64,000 nt of DNA from Deinococcus aquiradiocola (GTDB lineage Bacteria > Deinococcota > Deinococci > Deinococcales > Deinococcaceae). Of this stretch, positions 39,246 through 47,502 are shown one piece after another. Under the pieces are notes generated by a model. The model was not told where the DNA came from and did not search any database. It saw only the letters and a list, made by a program, of their open reading frames with translations. The DNA lies in assembly GCF_014646915.1 (NCBI RefSeq), contig NZ_BMOE01000007.1, forward strand, positions 16,147 through 80,146. Direction: 5' to 3'. The position numbers and the translations under genes are program-made. Position 1 is the first letter of the stretch. Every line of letters begins with the position of its first letter.

Positions 39246-41498
39246 TCACGCGTTGTCGCCCGCCCGGCCGAGCGACGCCTCGAACGGTGCCGGCCGCCCG
39301 AACAGGTACCCCTGCCCGAACCGCACCCCCAGGTCCCGCAGCAGCAGGAGCGTGTCGAGGTTCTCGATGCCCTCCGCCACCACCGGCAACCCCAGCTGCA
39401 TCGCCATTGCCACCGACTGCGTCAGTACCGTCCGCGCGGCCCGCTCGGTCAACGCCTCCGACAGGAACGCCCGGTCGAACTTGATCACGTCGATCGGCAG
39501 GCGCGACAGCAGCGACAGACTCGAGTATCCTGTCCCGAAGTCGTCCAGCGCCACCTGCACTCCCGCCGCCCGGAGCGCCGTGAGATGCGCCGTCGCCAGC
39601 CCCACGTCCTCCAGCACCGCACTCTCCGTCACCTCCAGCACCAGACACTCGGTCGGCAGGCCCGCAGACCTCACCAGCGCCAACGTGTCTTCCGCGAACG
39701 CCGGATTGAGCAGCTGGAGCGGACTCACATTGACGTTCACCTTCAATCCCGGCCGGTCGGCACGCAGCAGGTCGCGGATCGCCCGCCGCAGCACCCACTG
39801 CCCCAGCGCGTAGATGTACCCCCCGCGTTCCGCCAGCGGAATGAATTCCACCGGCGACACCGCACCCAGCAGCGGGTGCGTCCAGCGCAGCAGCGCCTCG
39901 AACGAGACCGGCACCTGACCGTTCATGTCCACCACCGGCTGGTACTGCAGCGCGAACGTCTCGTCCGTCATGGTCCGCAGCCCCTCCTCCAGAATCCGGC
40001 GCCGCTCCAGCCGCTCCCGCGTTTCCTGGGTGTACTGGCGGTAGACCACGCCCGCGTCACGCGCTTCCTGAAGTGCCAGTTCCGCGCAGCTGAGCAGATG
40101 TTCCGCCGTCGACGGCGCCTCCGCTTCCGCCTGCCCCCAGATCAGGCGCACCTGCACCGCCCCGGTGTTCATCGAGTACGGCCGCGCCACCGCCGCCTGC
40201 ACCGCCCCGAATTCCCCCAGCAGTCGCGTGCCCAGCAGCGCGAACGTATCGGACCGCAGCCGCGCGCACAGGACGTCCGGGATCTCTTCACGGAGCCGCG
40301 CGGCGAGCTCCACCACCAGCCGGTCCGCCCATGCTGCGCCGTACACGGCCCCCATCCCGTCGAGGTTCGCGACCTGCACCATCACGGCACTCACCGCCGC
40401 TCCCTCTTCCGCCGCGCGCGTCAGCCCCGTCCGGTTGAGCAGGCCCGTCAGCCCGTCTCGCAGGTGCAGCGACTGAATCTCCAGGTATTGCCGGTGCTGC
40501 CGGTCGCTGAGGTCGTTCACGGTGCCTGCCAGGCGCCCCAGTTCGTCCTGCGCGTGCACCTGCAGGCGGTATGTCGGTTCCCGTTGCATCCGGCGAATCC
40601 CGGCGTCATACCGCTCCACCACCTGCAGCACCCGCCGGCGAACGAACGTCGTTCCCAGCAGCAGCGCGATCACCGCACTCAACGCCGTGATGAACAGCAG
40701 CTGGAACGTCACCTGACGTCCCGCTTCCTGCAGTGGCCGCTCGATCGTGACATGCAGCAGCGCCGATGTCCGACCGTCCGGCGCACTCAACGGGAACGTC
40801 AGTGCCGCTTGGGCCCGCTGCACCGGTACCGGGCCCCGGGATGGGCCGCCCAGCGTGACCTGGCTGTCCGGCCCCAGCGACGTGATCTCGGCAAGCGCCG
40901 CCGGCGTCAACAGCCGCGCGAACAGGAACCGTCCCGCGAACCCGCTGCCGTCATCCCGTGTGATCGGCCGCGCCGCCAGGAGGTAGAACTTTTCTCCCAC
41001 CTGCACCACACCCGACACCGGTCTCACGGGTCCTGACGGCAGGGTGCCGAGCAGGGTCCGGACGAGTTGCTGACCTGCGACGTCTGCCACGATCCCCGCT
41101 GGACCGTACGTCGCTGAAGACAGCAGCAGACCGGCGCGGTCCGTGACGCCCCACACCGACACGTGCCCACCCGCGAAGGTGCTCGGTACCAGCGCCGAAC
41201 TCAGGTACGACGGATTGCGACCTTCGGCGAAACGGTACGTGTCACTCCACGTCGAGAAGTTCTGCGTGAAGGCCTGCAGCCGCGCCTCCTCCCGGTCGTA
41301 ATCGCGGCCCAGCGCCGCTTTCATCAGGGAAAGCTGCCGCTGTTCGAGCGACGCGAAGCGCCGCAGGAGCAGGTCAGGAACGAGCACCACCTGCAGCAGG
41401 AACGTCGGAATGACGATCGCGAGAATCAACAGCAGTGCCTGCTGCCGTAAAGAACGTGACCGGAGGCGCAGAAAGCTGGACAGAGCGGTGATCGACAT
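39246..41498 (-). CDS. CHASE4-HAMP-GGDEF(degenerate)-EAL membrane protein
   Basis: The 750-residue protein has TM segments at about 20-40 and 264-285 bracketing a CHASE4-type extracytoplasmic sensor (FSTWSDTYRF). A HAMP linker follows, then a GGDEF-like domain (residues 345-480) whose active site reads RSDTF (415-419), so diguanylate cyclase activity is not expected. The EAL domain keeps FEALLRW (533-539), NVNVSPLQL, DDFGTGYSSL, IKFDRAFL and VVAEGIE, so c-di-GMP phosphodiesterase activity is expected. GTCAGGAGG precedes the ATG at 41498. c-di-GMP commonly controls matrix production, and a polysaccharide locus lies 10 kb away. Confidence 0.9.
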   Translation of the reverse strand: MSITALSSFLRLRSRSLRQQALLLILAIVIPTFLLQVVLVPDLLLRRFASLEQRQLSLMKAALGRDYDREEARLQAFTQNFSTWSDTYRFAEGRNPSYLSSALVPSTFAGGHVSVWGVTDRAGLLLSSATYGPAGIVADVAGQQLVRTLLGTLPSGPVRPVSGVVQVGEKFYLLAARPITRDDGSGFAGRFLFARLLTPAALAEITSLGPDSQVTLGGPSRGPVPVQRAQAALTFPLSAPDGRTSALLHVTIERPLQEAGRQVTFQLLFITALSAVIALLLGTTFVRRRVLQVVERYDAGIRRMQREPTYRLQVHAQDELGRLAGTVNDLSDRQHRQYLEIQSLHLRDGLTGLLNRTGLTRAAEEGAAVSAVMVQVANLDGMGAVYGAAWADRLVVELAARLREEIPDVLCARLRSDTFALLGTRLLGEFGAVQAAVARPYSMNTGAVQVRLIWGQAEAEAPSTAEHLLSCAELALQEARDAGVVYRQYTQETRERLERRRILEEGLRTMTDETFALQYQPVVDMNGQVPVSFEALLRWTHPLLGAVSPVEFIPLAERGGYIYALGQWVLRRAIRDLLRADRPGLKVNVNVSPLQLLNPAFAEDTLALVRSAGLPTECLVLEVTESAVLEDVGLATAHLTALRAAGVQVALDDFGTGYSSLSLLSRLPIDVIKFDRAFLSEALTERAARTVLTQSVAMAMQLGLPVVAEGIENLDTLLLLRDLGVRFGQGYLFGRPAPFEASLGRAGDNA

Positions 41499-41780
41499 GC
41501 GCCTCCTGACGCGAACAAACGTTCAGTGGATGAAGTGTACTGACCGTCCAGCCGCACCGTCTCCAAAATTTCCGACATGAACCATCGCTCAAGCTCGGTT
41601 CCGGTCCCTGGGCGCGTCAGCCGGTGAGTTCCGTGTCTGCTGCAGGTTCCTCAGATGTCCCGGGTGTGAACACGCTGCTGAATTGCAGAAAACATCGTGT
41701 TGCCGGAGAAGCCGAGACCGGGTGGCCGCCTTTGTGCAGGACCGCGGTCATGGCCGGACCGAGACGCGAGCGGGCCGTCT
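41499..41780. other. Intergenic stretch upstream of the EAL gene
   Basis: On the minus strand TACACT near 41540 may be the -10 box of the EAL gene. Short open frames on both strands (for example ending RERAV with TGA at 41780-41782) have no recognisable product. Nothing else can be supported. Confidence 0.3.
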
Positions 41781-41782
41781 GA

Positions 41783-41822
41783 TCCGGTGTTGATCCGGAT
41801 TCAGGGACGCCGGGGACAGCGA
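41783..41822 (+). repeat. Small inverted-repeat element, copy E (left end only)
   Basis: TCCGGTGTTGATCCGGATTC followed by AGGGACGCCGGGGACAGC matches the left third of the intact element. The right end is missing. It is preceded by TGA. Confidence 0.6.
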
Positions 41823-41900
41823 CGGCGGCTCTGTCTGGGCAGAGCATCGCCTGCGGGGGCGGTCCATGAGTCCGTTCAGGAGGATCGGGCGGAAAGGTCA

Positions 41901-41940
41901 GAGTTTTGGGCAAGGATCGCGTGCCGGGCCTGTCTACACT
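41901..41940 (+). promoter_or_regulatory. AraC-type operator and -10 box of a broken locus
   Basis: GAGTTTTGGGCAAG (41901-41914) and TACACT (41935-41940) repeat the motif, spacing (34 bases) and flanking AGGATC of the MFS promoter at 4687-4726. Downstream, TTCAGGACATG (41969-41979) resembles the TTCAGGAG before the MFS start, but the frame ends after four codons. Confidence 0.6.
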
Positions 41941-42066
41941 CGGTCCTGTGCCTGTGACCGCGGTTCGCGTTCAGGACATGTCGGCACACGCCTGACCCAC
42001 GGTCCGTTCCTCAGGTACGCGCCGCTGCCGGGACGCTGTGCGGGCGGTGTCAGGAGGAAATCGGCG

Positions 42067-42528
42067 GTGCGGGCGCAGGAAGCCCGGTGGATCGCGCCAC
42101 TCGTCGTGGAGGAGATGCTGCTGCGGCTGCTGCTCGGTCCGTGCGGGCCGCTCATCGCGCAGATGGGCAGGACGGACTCGAACACCCAGCGGATCGAGCG
42201 GGCCATCGGGTGGATCCGGCAGCATTTCGATCAGCCGCTGAACATCGAGCACCTGGCCGAGCTGACGCATCTGGGCAGTTCGACGTTCCACGCCCGGTTC
42301 AAGGCCGTGACGGGCTTCAGCCCGCTGCAGTTCCAGAAGCACCTGCGGTTGCAGGAGGCGCGGCGGGTGATGCTGACGTCGGGGGCGGACGTGGGCGGGG
42401 TGAGCCGGCAGGTGGGGTACGCGAGCGCGTCTCAGTTCACGCGGGAGTACGCCCGAATGTTCGGGCGCGCGCCCCGGCAGGACCTGGCCGTGGCGCGCGG
42501 CGCCGCACCGGACCTGCTGCTGAACTGA
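42067..42528 (+). pseudogene. Truncated AraC-family regulator (DNA-binding half)
   Basis: The frame encodes [20 protein letters not shown] and a full double HTH ([20 protein letters not shown] and [20 protein letters not shown]), closely matching the C-terminal half of the AraC protein at 6295. The sensor domain is missing. A GTG at 42067 with AGGAGG nine bases before it could still start a 153-residue DNA-binding protein, which might compete for operators. Upstream lies an MFS-type promoter, so the locus looks like a second MFS-araC copy collapsed by deletion. Its TGA stop adjoins a small repeat element. Confidence 0.7.
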
Positions 42529-42647
42529 TCCGGTGTTGAGGAGGTGGAAGGGATGCCGGTGCTTTTCCCGGCATCCCTGGAATCGGATCAGAACCGTACT
42601 TGTTGGTTCCCTTGTCGCTCGGCTGAACTCCAAAAGTTCAGCTCAAA
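42529..42647. repeat. Small inverted-repeat element, copy F (rearranged)
   Basis: It begins TCCGGTGTTGA (reversed right end), continues with the reversed left half including the hairpin GGGATGCCGG/CCGGCATCCC and GGAATCGGATCAGAACCGTA. It then switches to the forward right half with CGCTCGGCTGAACTCC and AGTTCAGCTCAAA. It is therefore two element halves joined head to head. It directly follows the AraC-fragment stop codon. Confidence 0.6.
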
Positions 42648-42650
42648 TGA

Positions 42651-42751
42651 TCCGGTGTTGCGCTGAAGAAACGGGCAGGCGTTCATGGGCGTTGCTCTGT
42701 CCAGGAAGGGAGGTCTTCGCTCGGCGTCCGCGTCGTCGGATCAACACCGGA
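42651..42751 (-). repeat. Small inverted-repeat element, copy F2
   Basis: TCCGGTGTTG and CAACACCGGA are 10-base terminal inverted repeats around a 101-base unit, flanked on both sides by TGA (42648-42650 and 42752-42754), a target duplication. The inside matches the element in the minus direction (GATCCGA near the right end) and shares CCCTTCCTGGACAG with copy C. The remainder of the gap, 42755-42874, shows no gene. Confidence 0.65.
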
Positions 42752-42874
42752 TGAGTGGAGGGCGGCGCGGCATGAGGTCCGGGCCGGAGCGGCGGGGAGG
42801 GAGGCGTGCAGGTGTCCGGGTGGGCACGGCCTCGCCTGCCGTCGTACCGGCTGTGGGCAGGCCGTCCCGGGTGT

Positions 42875-43696
42875 TCATGGGTGGGCCGGGACCTGCGGGA
42901 CTTCCCGCTGCCAGCCGCGCACCCAGGCGACGTCCAGCGTCTTCGGCCACGGTCCGCGCCGCTCACCGCCCGGCAGCAGGTCCGGGAGCTCGTAGATGTT
43001 GAGCATGAACTGCATCGGGTACGCCGGCGACTGCGGCACCTGCCCGACCACCGCGTCGTCCACGCGGAACGTGACGTGCTCGGGCGTCCACTCGGCGCTG
43101 TACACGTGCAGGTCGGCGGAACGGCCGGGAATCCGCACCGAATGCATGTCGGTCGTCAGGGCCGGGTCGTGGATGGCCTTCACGCCGAACCGGACCCGGA
43201 AGCCGTCCGGGTCGCGTTCGTGTCCGAACACCTCGCAGATGCAGATCTCGCCGGACTGGGTGGGGTGGCGCTCCACGCCGATCATCCAGAATGCGCCCAG
43301 GTAGCCGGGCGGGAGGTCGGCGCGGAACGCGACTTCGAACAGGCCGTACCGGGGGGTGTACAGGCAGGAGTCCGGCTGCGGTTCGGTGACGCGCAGGTCG
43401 GGATGGAAGCGGTGCTGTCCGGCGTCGCTGCCGACCGGCCCGGCGAGAACGCCGGTCTGGAGGCTGGAGACGCGCAGTGCCCCGTCGACGGCGGGGTGCC
43501 ACGGACGCTGCTCTTCGGTGATCTGCAGGTGCAGTCCGCGCCCTTGGAGCGCGTAGCGTGCGGCGGAGACGTCACGGCCCGCCCAGTGCGGCAGGTAGTA
43601 CGGGAGCCAGCGGGTACGGTCGAGGTGGGGGGCGCGGAAGTCGTCCTCGAACGTCAGGACGTACCCGGACCGTGCGGCCGTGGCGGTCACGTCCAC
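42875..43696 (-). CDS. Glycoside hydrolase family 16-like protein
   Basis: About 274 residues with a GH16 concanavalin-type fold: YVLTFEDDFRAPHLDRTRW, YGLFEVAFRADLPPGYLGAF, the active-site strand SGEICICEVFGHE, and YSAEWTPEHVTFRVD. The GH16 core is normally ExDx(x)E; here the two glutamates remain but the central Asp is Cys (EICICE). The best ribosome site (CAGGAG) and ATG lie at 43773 in another frame, which stays open through tandem PSSAQ codons and then stops, so an N-terminal frameshift is possible. The coordinates start at the GTG at 43696. No signal peptide is seen. GH16 enzymes cut beta-glucans or galactans. Confidence 0.65.
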   Translation of the reverse strand: MDVTATAARSGYVLTFEDDFRAPHLDRTRWLPYYLPHWAGRDVSAARYALQGRGLHLQITEEQRPWHPAVDGALRVSSLQTGVLAGPVGSDAGQHRFHPDLRVTEPQPDSCLYTPRYGLFEVAFRADLPPGYLGAFWMIGVERHPTQSGEICICEVFGHERDPDGFRVRFGVKAIHDPALTTDMHSVRIPGRSADLHVYSAEWTPEHVTFRVDDAVVGQVPQSPAYPMQFMLNIYELPDLLPGGERRGPWPKTLDVAWVRGWQREVPQVPAHP

Positions 43697-43722
43697 CGCG
43701 GCGCGTCTGGGAGGGTTGGGAA

Positions 43723-43767
43723 GGCACTGGACGGTTGGGCACTGGACGGCTGGGCGCTTGACGGCTG
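43723..43767 (-). repeat. Three tandem 15-base repeats in the GH16 5' region
   Basis: Three copies of a 15-base unit (GGCACTGGACGGCTG on the plus strand, with small changes) encode PSSAQ repeats in the frame of the ATG at 43773 on the minus strand. The unit is a multiple of three, so copy-number change alone would not shift frame. Confidence 0.7.
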
Positions 43768-43895
43768 GGGCATGTGGGCTCCTGTCGGCCGGCGCAGGTG
43801 GCCCTGCAGGGTGACCCGGCGTGCGGATCAGCTTACCGGACGTGCGGAACGTCTGGGTGCCGGTGCCGGGTCGTGCGCCGGAACGCGCCGTCTCA

Positions 43896-44020
43896 TACGG
43901 TTTTGATCCGATTCCAGGGACGCCGGAAACAGCACCGACATCCCTTCCATCTTCTCCCAACCGTACTTTTTGGTGCTCGCTTCGCTCGGCTGAACTCTAC
44001 AAGTTCAGCTCAAAACCGTA
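43896..44020 (+). repeat. Small inverted-repeat element, intact copy G
   Basis: This 125-base unit has perfect 11-base terminal inverted repeats, TACGGTTTTGA and TCAAAACCGTA, flanked by TCA on each side (43893-43895 and 44021-44023), a 3-base target duplication. Inside are two stem regions: GGGACGCCGG with CCGACATCCC, and GCTGAACT with AGTTCAGC. It encodes no protein, so it is a MITE-like element needing a transposase in trans. The right flanking TCA is the complement of the usher gene stop codon. Confidence 0.8.
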
Positions 44021-46267
44021 TCAGCGGGCCTCGCAGGTGAGCTGCTCGTCGCCACTCCAGACGGCTTCGCAGTGCCCGTCCGTCCAGGTGACGGTGACGC
44101 GGTCGCCGTTCCTGGCGTTCAGCTGGATGTATCGGCTGGCGGGCACGGTGAAGTGCTGGTCGCCGAGGCGTGCGTCCGCGCCGACGGGGACGTGGGGGGG
44201 AAGCTGCCGCAGGGCGCTGCGCTGCAGGTAGGGCGTGAAGTCGGCCACGGTGACGAGGGCGTCAGGGGCAGGCTGGACCGTCAGTGCCGTGCGGTCGAGG
44301 GTGACGCTGAGCGGGAGGCTTTCGAGGTCCACCGTCACCTGGGCCGCCCACGCGAACGGCGGGACGGGCAGCAGGGCCGTGCCGTTCCTGCCGGTCACGG
44401 CGCGGTCGGTGCCGCGCGTGACGGTGACGCCGGGCGCGCCGACCCGCACCTCGATGACCTGACGGGTGCCGGGCGTCACGGTCTGCGCGTCCTTGCCGCC
44501 GACGGCGAGCGTGCCGTTCACGGTGGCGGTGGCCTGCGGGGACGGTCCTGCCGTGAGGGTCAGGGTGGCGTTGACGGGGCCGGTCAGGCTGGCGGTCGCG
44601 AGCGGGGTGGGCCATACCTGCAGGGTGTCGTCGAGGGTCCAGTCGTCCAGGACGGTGTGCTGGCGGGCGGACAGCTGGATGGTGCCGTCGCCCGTGCCGC
44701 CCTGCAGGGTGAGGGTGGGGGTGACGTTCAGGGCCACCTGGACGGACACGCCGGCGGAGGGTGGACGGCTGGCGGGGTCGGTGTGATCGCGGGTGTAGGC
44801 CTGGGCCGACCACGTTCCGGCCGCGCGGGGGAGGGGTCCGGCCGCGCCGAGCCGCAGGGTGCGCTGGCGGTCGCCGTCCTGGGTCTGCTGTTCGGCGGTG
44901 GCGGTCAGCTGCACCAGCGGGTGGGTGATGAAGGCGCTGGCCTGCAGGGACAGGGTCTGCAGGTCGCCGGAGCGGCCGCGGTCCTGTCCGGTGTGGGCGG
45001 TGACGTTCCAGCTGCCCCAGGGCTCGCTGCGGGTGAGGGTGGCGTTCAGTGCGAGCGTCCGGGCGGTGCTGTCGTCCTGCGCGAGTGCGTCCACGCTGAA
45101 CGTGACGTCCTGCTCGGCCGTGCGGTTCCGGTCCGTGCCGGGCCGCCAGCGCACGCCGAGGTGCAGGCCGGACGACGGGCCGAGCAGGGCGTCGGCGGCG
45201 AGCTGCAGGGCTTCGCTGGCGGTGTAGGCGACGCTGCCGCGCACGGCCGGGCCGTCCGGCTGCAGTCCGGCGGCGGCCGCGTACTGCAGTTGCCCGGCGA
45301 CGCTGCGCTGCGGCCGCTGATCGAAGGGGACGGTGAAGCGGCGCAGGAGGGTGCCGTCCGGGGTTTCGAGGTCCACCGTGAGTGTGCCCTGGACCGGCGG
45401 GTAGCTGAAATCCGGCAGGTCGGTGACGCCGGGCGTCAGGGGACCCTGCGCGAGGGTCGCGCCTTCGTAGCTCACCCGGTAGCGGCCCGCTGTGGCGCTG
45501 TCGAGCCGCAGCGGGGCGGGGCGGTTCAGGCCGGGGCGGCGCTGCACGCCGAGGCCGAGCAGGCTGCCGTGCGCGAGCGGGCCGTCCGGGGGCAGCAGCC
45601 CGGCCTGCAGTTCGGTGTCGCCCTGCTGGCGGTAGGCGTACGCGGAGGGCAGCTGGCCGCGCAGCTGGGTGACGCCGGAAGTTCGCGTCAGGCCGAGGGT
45701 GCCGGCGCCGCGCACCCCCCACGCGGCGGTGCCTGGCGTGCGCGGGGCGTCGGGGCGGGCGTCGACGGTGAACTGGCCTGTGCCGGTCACGGTGCCGGCG
45801 GCGGCGGTGACGGTGAAGGTCGTGCCGATGATGGCGCCTGCCGTCTGTGGCGCGGTCGTGCCGGGCGCGCCTGTGGTGAGGTCGGCGCCGACACTTCCGG
45901 CGGTTCTGGAGGCGGGGCGCGTGAGCTGCAGGGTGAGCTGCGAGGGGTCGATGACGGGGCGGAGCCGGTCGGGCAGGGCGATCAGGTCGCCGTCCCGGCA
46001 GTGGTCCGGCAGGCCGGTGTCCGGGCCGAGCAGCGGGAGGTCCGCAGCCTGGACGAGGATCCGCCCGCCGTCCAGGCGGACGAGGAGGATGCCGACGGCG
46101 TCGTCGTTCACGCGGGTGTCGAGCGGCGTGATGGGCAGGGCGGCGAGATCGGGCGCGCGGGCGTCCAGGCAGGCAGGCGTTTCGTTCGGTGCTGCGGCGC
46201 CGGCCAGGCCCGGCAGGAGGAGGCACAGCAGCGTGAGGTGCGTCCGGAGGTGCCTGACGGGCGGCAT
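44021..46267 (-). CDS. Fimbrial outer-membrane usher protein
   Basis: The 748-residue protein has a signal peptide (LTLLCLLLPGLAGA) and the FimD/PapC layout. There is an N-terminal periplasmic region with ILVQAADLPLLG and a long beta-rich barrel region (GSVGADLTTG, LGLTRTSGVTQLRGQLPSAY, GSVAYTASEALQLAADAL). It ends with a C-terminal periplasmic domain (PPFAWAAQVTVDLESLPLSV) and the ILQUN-type end YIQLNARNGDRVTVTW. It assembles and secretes surface subunits. It starts one base after the chaperone stop codon and is the last gene of the coat-U operon. Confidence 0.85.
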   Translation of the reverse strand: MPPVRHLRTHLTLLCLLLPGLAGAAAPNETPACLDARAPDLAALPITPLDTRVNDDAVGILLVRLDGGRILVQAADLPLLGPDTGLPDHCRDGDLIALPDRLRPVIDPSQLTLQLTRPASRTAGSVGADLTTGAPGTTAPQTAGAIIGTTFTVTAAAGTVTGTGQFTVDARPDAPRTPGTAAWGVRGAGTLGLTRTSGVTQLRGQLPSAYAYRQQGDTELQAGLLPPDGPLAHGSLLGLGVQRRPGLNRPAPLRLDSATAGRYRVSYEGATLAQGPLTPGVTDLPDFSYPPVQGTLTVDLETPDGTLLRRFTVPFDQRPQRSVAGQLQYAAAAGLQPDGPAVRGSVAYTASEALQLAADALLGPSSGLHLGVRWRPGTDRNRTAEQDVTFSVDALAQDDSTARTLALNATLTRSEPWGSWNVTAHTGQDRGRSGDLQTLSLQASAFITHPLVQLTATAEQQTQDGDRQRTLRLGAAGPLPRAAGTWSAQAYTRDHTDPASRPPSAGVSVQVALNVTPTLTLQGGTGDGTIQLSARQHTVLDDWTLDDTLQVWPTPLATASLTGPVNATLTLTAGPSPQATATVNGTLAVGGKDAQTVTPGTRQVIEVRVGAPGVTVTRGTDRAVTGRNGTALLPVPPFAWAAQVTVDLESLPLSVTLDRTALTVQPAPDALVTVADFTPYLQRSALRQLPPHVPVGADARLGDQHFTVPASRYIQLNARNGDRVTVTWTDGHCEAVWSGDEQLTCEAR

Positions 46268-46268
46268 G

Positions 46269-46925
46269 TCAGGGGACCGTCAAGGTCTGTGTCTTGCCGT
46301 CCTCCGTCGTCCAGCGCAGTTCCTGCACGCCCTGCATGTCGAGGATCCGGCCCTGCTGGGCGAGCAGGTACGTGAGCGGCTGCGGTGTCCAGCCCTCGGC
46401 GGTGCGGGTCTCCAGCCGCACCAGTTTGAGGTGGACGGGGCCCGCGTTGTGCAGGGTGACGCGGCCGTCCGCGCCGCGGGTGGCCGTGACGGCGGGGGCG
46501 CCCGTGGCGGCGGGAACGATGCCGTCGAACAGCGGGAGGCTCAGCTGCAGGCGGGTGGTGACGCCGGGCGCGGCGGCGGCCCGCTGGGTGATGAGGAGTC
46601 GGTACGCTTCCTCACGGGTGGGGGCGGCGCCGAGCCGCGCGACGCGGACGGTCTGCTGCGCGCCGGGCGCCAGCGTGACGCTGCTCGGCGCGACGACCAC
46701 TGCCTGGGTGGGCTGCAGCGTGTCGAGACCGTCCGGTTGACGCCAGGTCAGCAGGGTGAGGTCGAAGGTGACCGGGCCGTCCAGGGTGTTCGTGAGGGTC
46801 AGTTCGGTGGCGCGCTGCTGGGGTTTGAGGAGCAGTGTGGTCGGGTTGACCGACACGCCGCCGAGGGCGGCGGCGGGTCCGGTCAGCAGGCAGAGGGTCA
46901 GGGCGAGGGAGAGCAGGGGCTTCAT
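46269..46925 (-). CDS. Periplasmic fimbrial chaperone (PapD-like)
   Basis: The 218-residue protein has a signal peptide (PLLSLALTLCLLTGPAAA) and a PapD N-terminal domain: VNPTTLLLKPQQRATELTLT, TWRQPDG, PGAQQTVRVARL and EEAYRLLITQ. It delivers spore-coat-U subunits to the usher by donor-strand complementation. GAGG precedes the ATG at 46925; a GTG directly ahead (46928) is an alternative. It lies between the second coat-U subunit and the usher. Confidence 0.9.
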   Translation of the reverse strand: MKPLLSLALTLCLLTGPAAALGGVSVNPTTLLLKPQQRATELTLTNTLDGPVTFDLTLLTWRQPDGLDTLQPTQAVVVAPSSVTLAPGAQQTVRVARLGAAPTREEAYRLLITQRAAAAPGVTTRLQLSLPLFDGIVPAATGAPAVTATRGADGRVTLHNAGPVHLKLVRLETRTAEGWTPQPLTYLLAQQGRILDMQGVQELRWTTEDGKTQTLTVP

Positions 46926-46944
46926 CACGACCTCGGGGTGCGGT

Positions 46945-47391
46945 TCAGAAGGAGACGGTGAGCGTCAGGGTGTCCTGGTACGTGCCGGGCGGGACGTTCG
47001 TTCCGGCGGGCGCGGTGCCGGTCACGGCGACGGAGGCGGCGCTGCCGCTGCCCACGCCGGTCGGCAGGGGGATGGTGACGGTGTACGGCAGGTAGTAGGT
47101 GCCGCCGGCGACGCTGGCCTTCATGCGCCGCGTGACGGAGAAGTTCATGCCGTTGTCGAGGGTGAGGCTGTAGGGGGTGAGTGCGGTGCAGGTGACGGTC
47201 AGGGCCCCGCTTGCGGACGCGCCGGTCCGGGAGGTGTACGTGCCGAAGCTCAGGGTGGCGCTGCCGACCGTGCACGTGCCGAGCGCGCCGGCCGCCGACA
47301 GCAGCAGGGCGGTCAGGAGGCCCGCGACGTGACGTGCACCGCGGCGTGCCGTGCGGTCGCGCGGCGGGTGTGGGCTGGCCGCTTCGGTCAA
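46945..47391 (-). CDS. Spore coat protein U domain subunit (second)
   Basis: The 148-residue product has an N-terminal export signal (HVAGLLTALLLSAAGALG) and the SCPU pattern of archaic chaperone-usher subunits: TCTVGSATLSFGTYT, ALTVTCTALTPYSLTLDNGM and a C-terminal TYQDTLTLTVSF strand. The start is read as TTG at 47391 because AGGAGG lies six bases ahead; a GTG at 47412 lacks such a site. It is 111 bases downstream of the first subunit, with a strong hairpin between. Confidence 0.85.
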   Translation of the reverse strand: MTEAASPHPPRDRTARRGARHVAGLLTALLLSAAGALGTCTVGSATLSFGTYTSRTGASASGALTVTCTALTPYSLTLDNGMNFSVTRRMKASVAGGTYYLPYTVTIPLPTGVGSGSAASVAVTGTAPAGTNVPPGTYQDTLTLTVSF

Positions 47392-47446
47392 GGGAGTCCT
47401 CCTGGGTTTCACCTTATCAGTGGGTTCCTGACACGCTTCCGACACG

Positions 47447-47483
47447 GGGCGGCGGGGACCGCTGCAGCCGGTCCCCGCCGCCC
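47447..47483 (-). terminator. Strong hairpin between the two coat-U subunit genes
   Basis: GGGCGGCGGGGACCG and CGGTCCCCGCCGCCC are perfect 15-base arms with a 7-base loop. Inside the operon it probably causes partial termination, so that the first subunit is made in excess over chaperone and usher. Confidence 0.7.
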
Positions 47484-47502
47484 GGGCTTCCGCCCGCCGT
47501 CT

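Noticed and set aside
43723..43767. CRISPR-like array
   Set aside because: The repeats are 15 bases and directly adjacent with no spacers, and they read as PSSAQ codons.
43896..44020. Riboswitch or small RNA gene from the conserved hairpins
   Set aside because: The same unit with terminal inverted repeats and target duplications recurs at unrelated genes, which fits a mobile repeat better than a cis-regulator.
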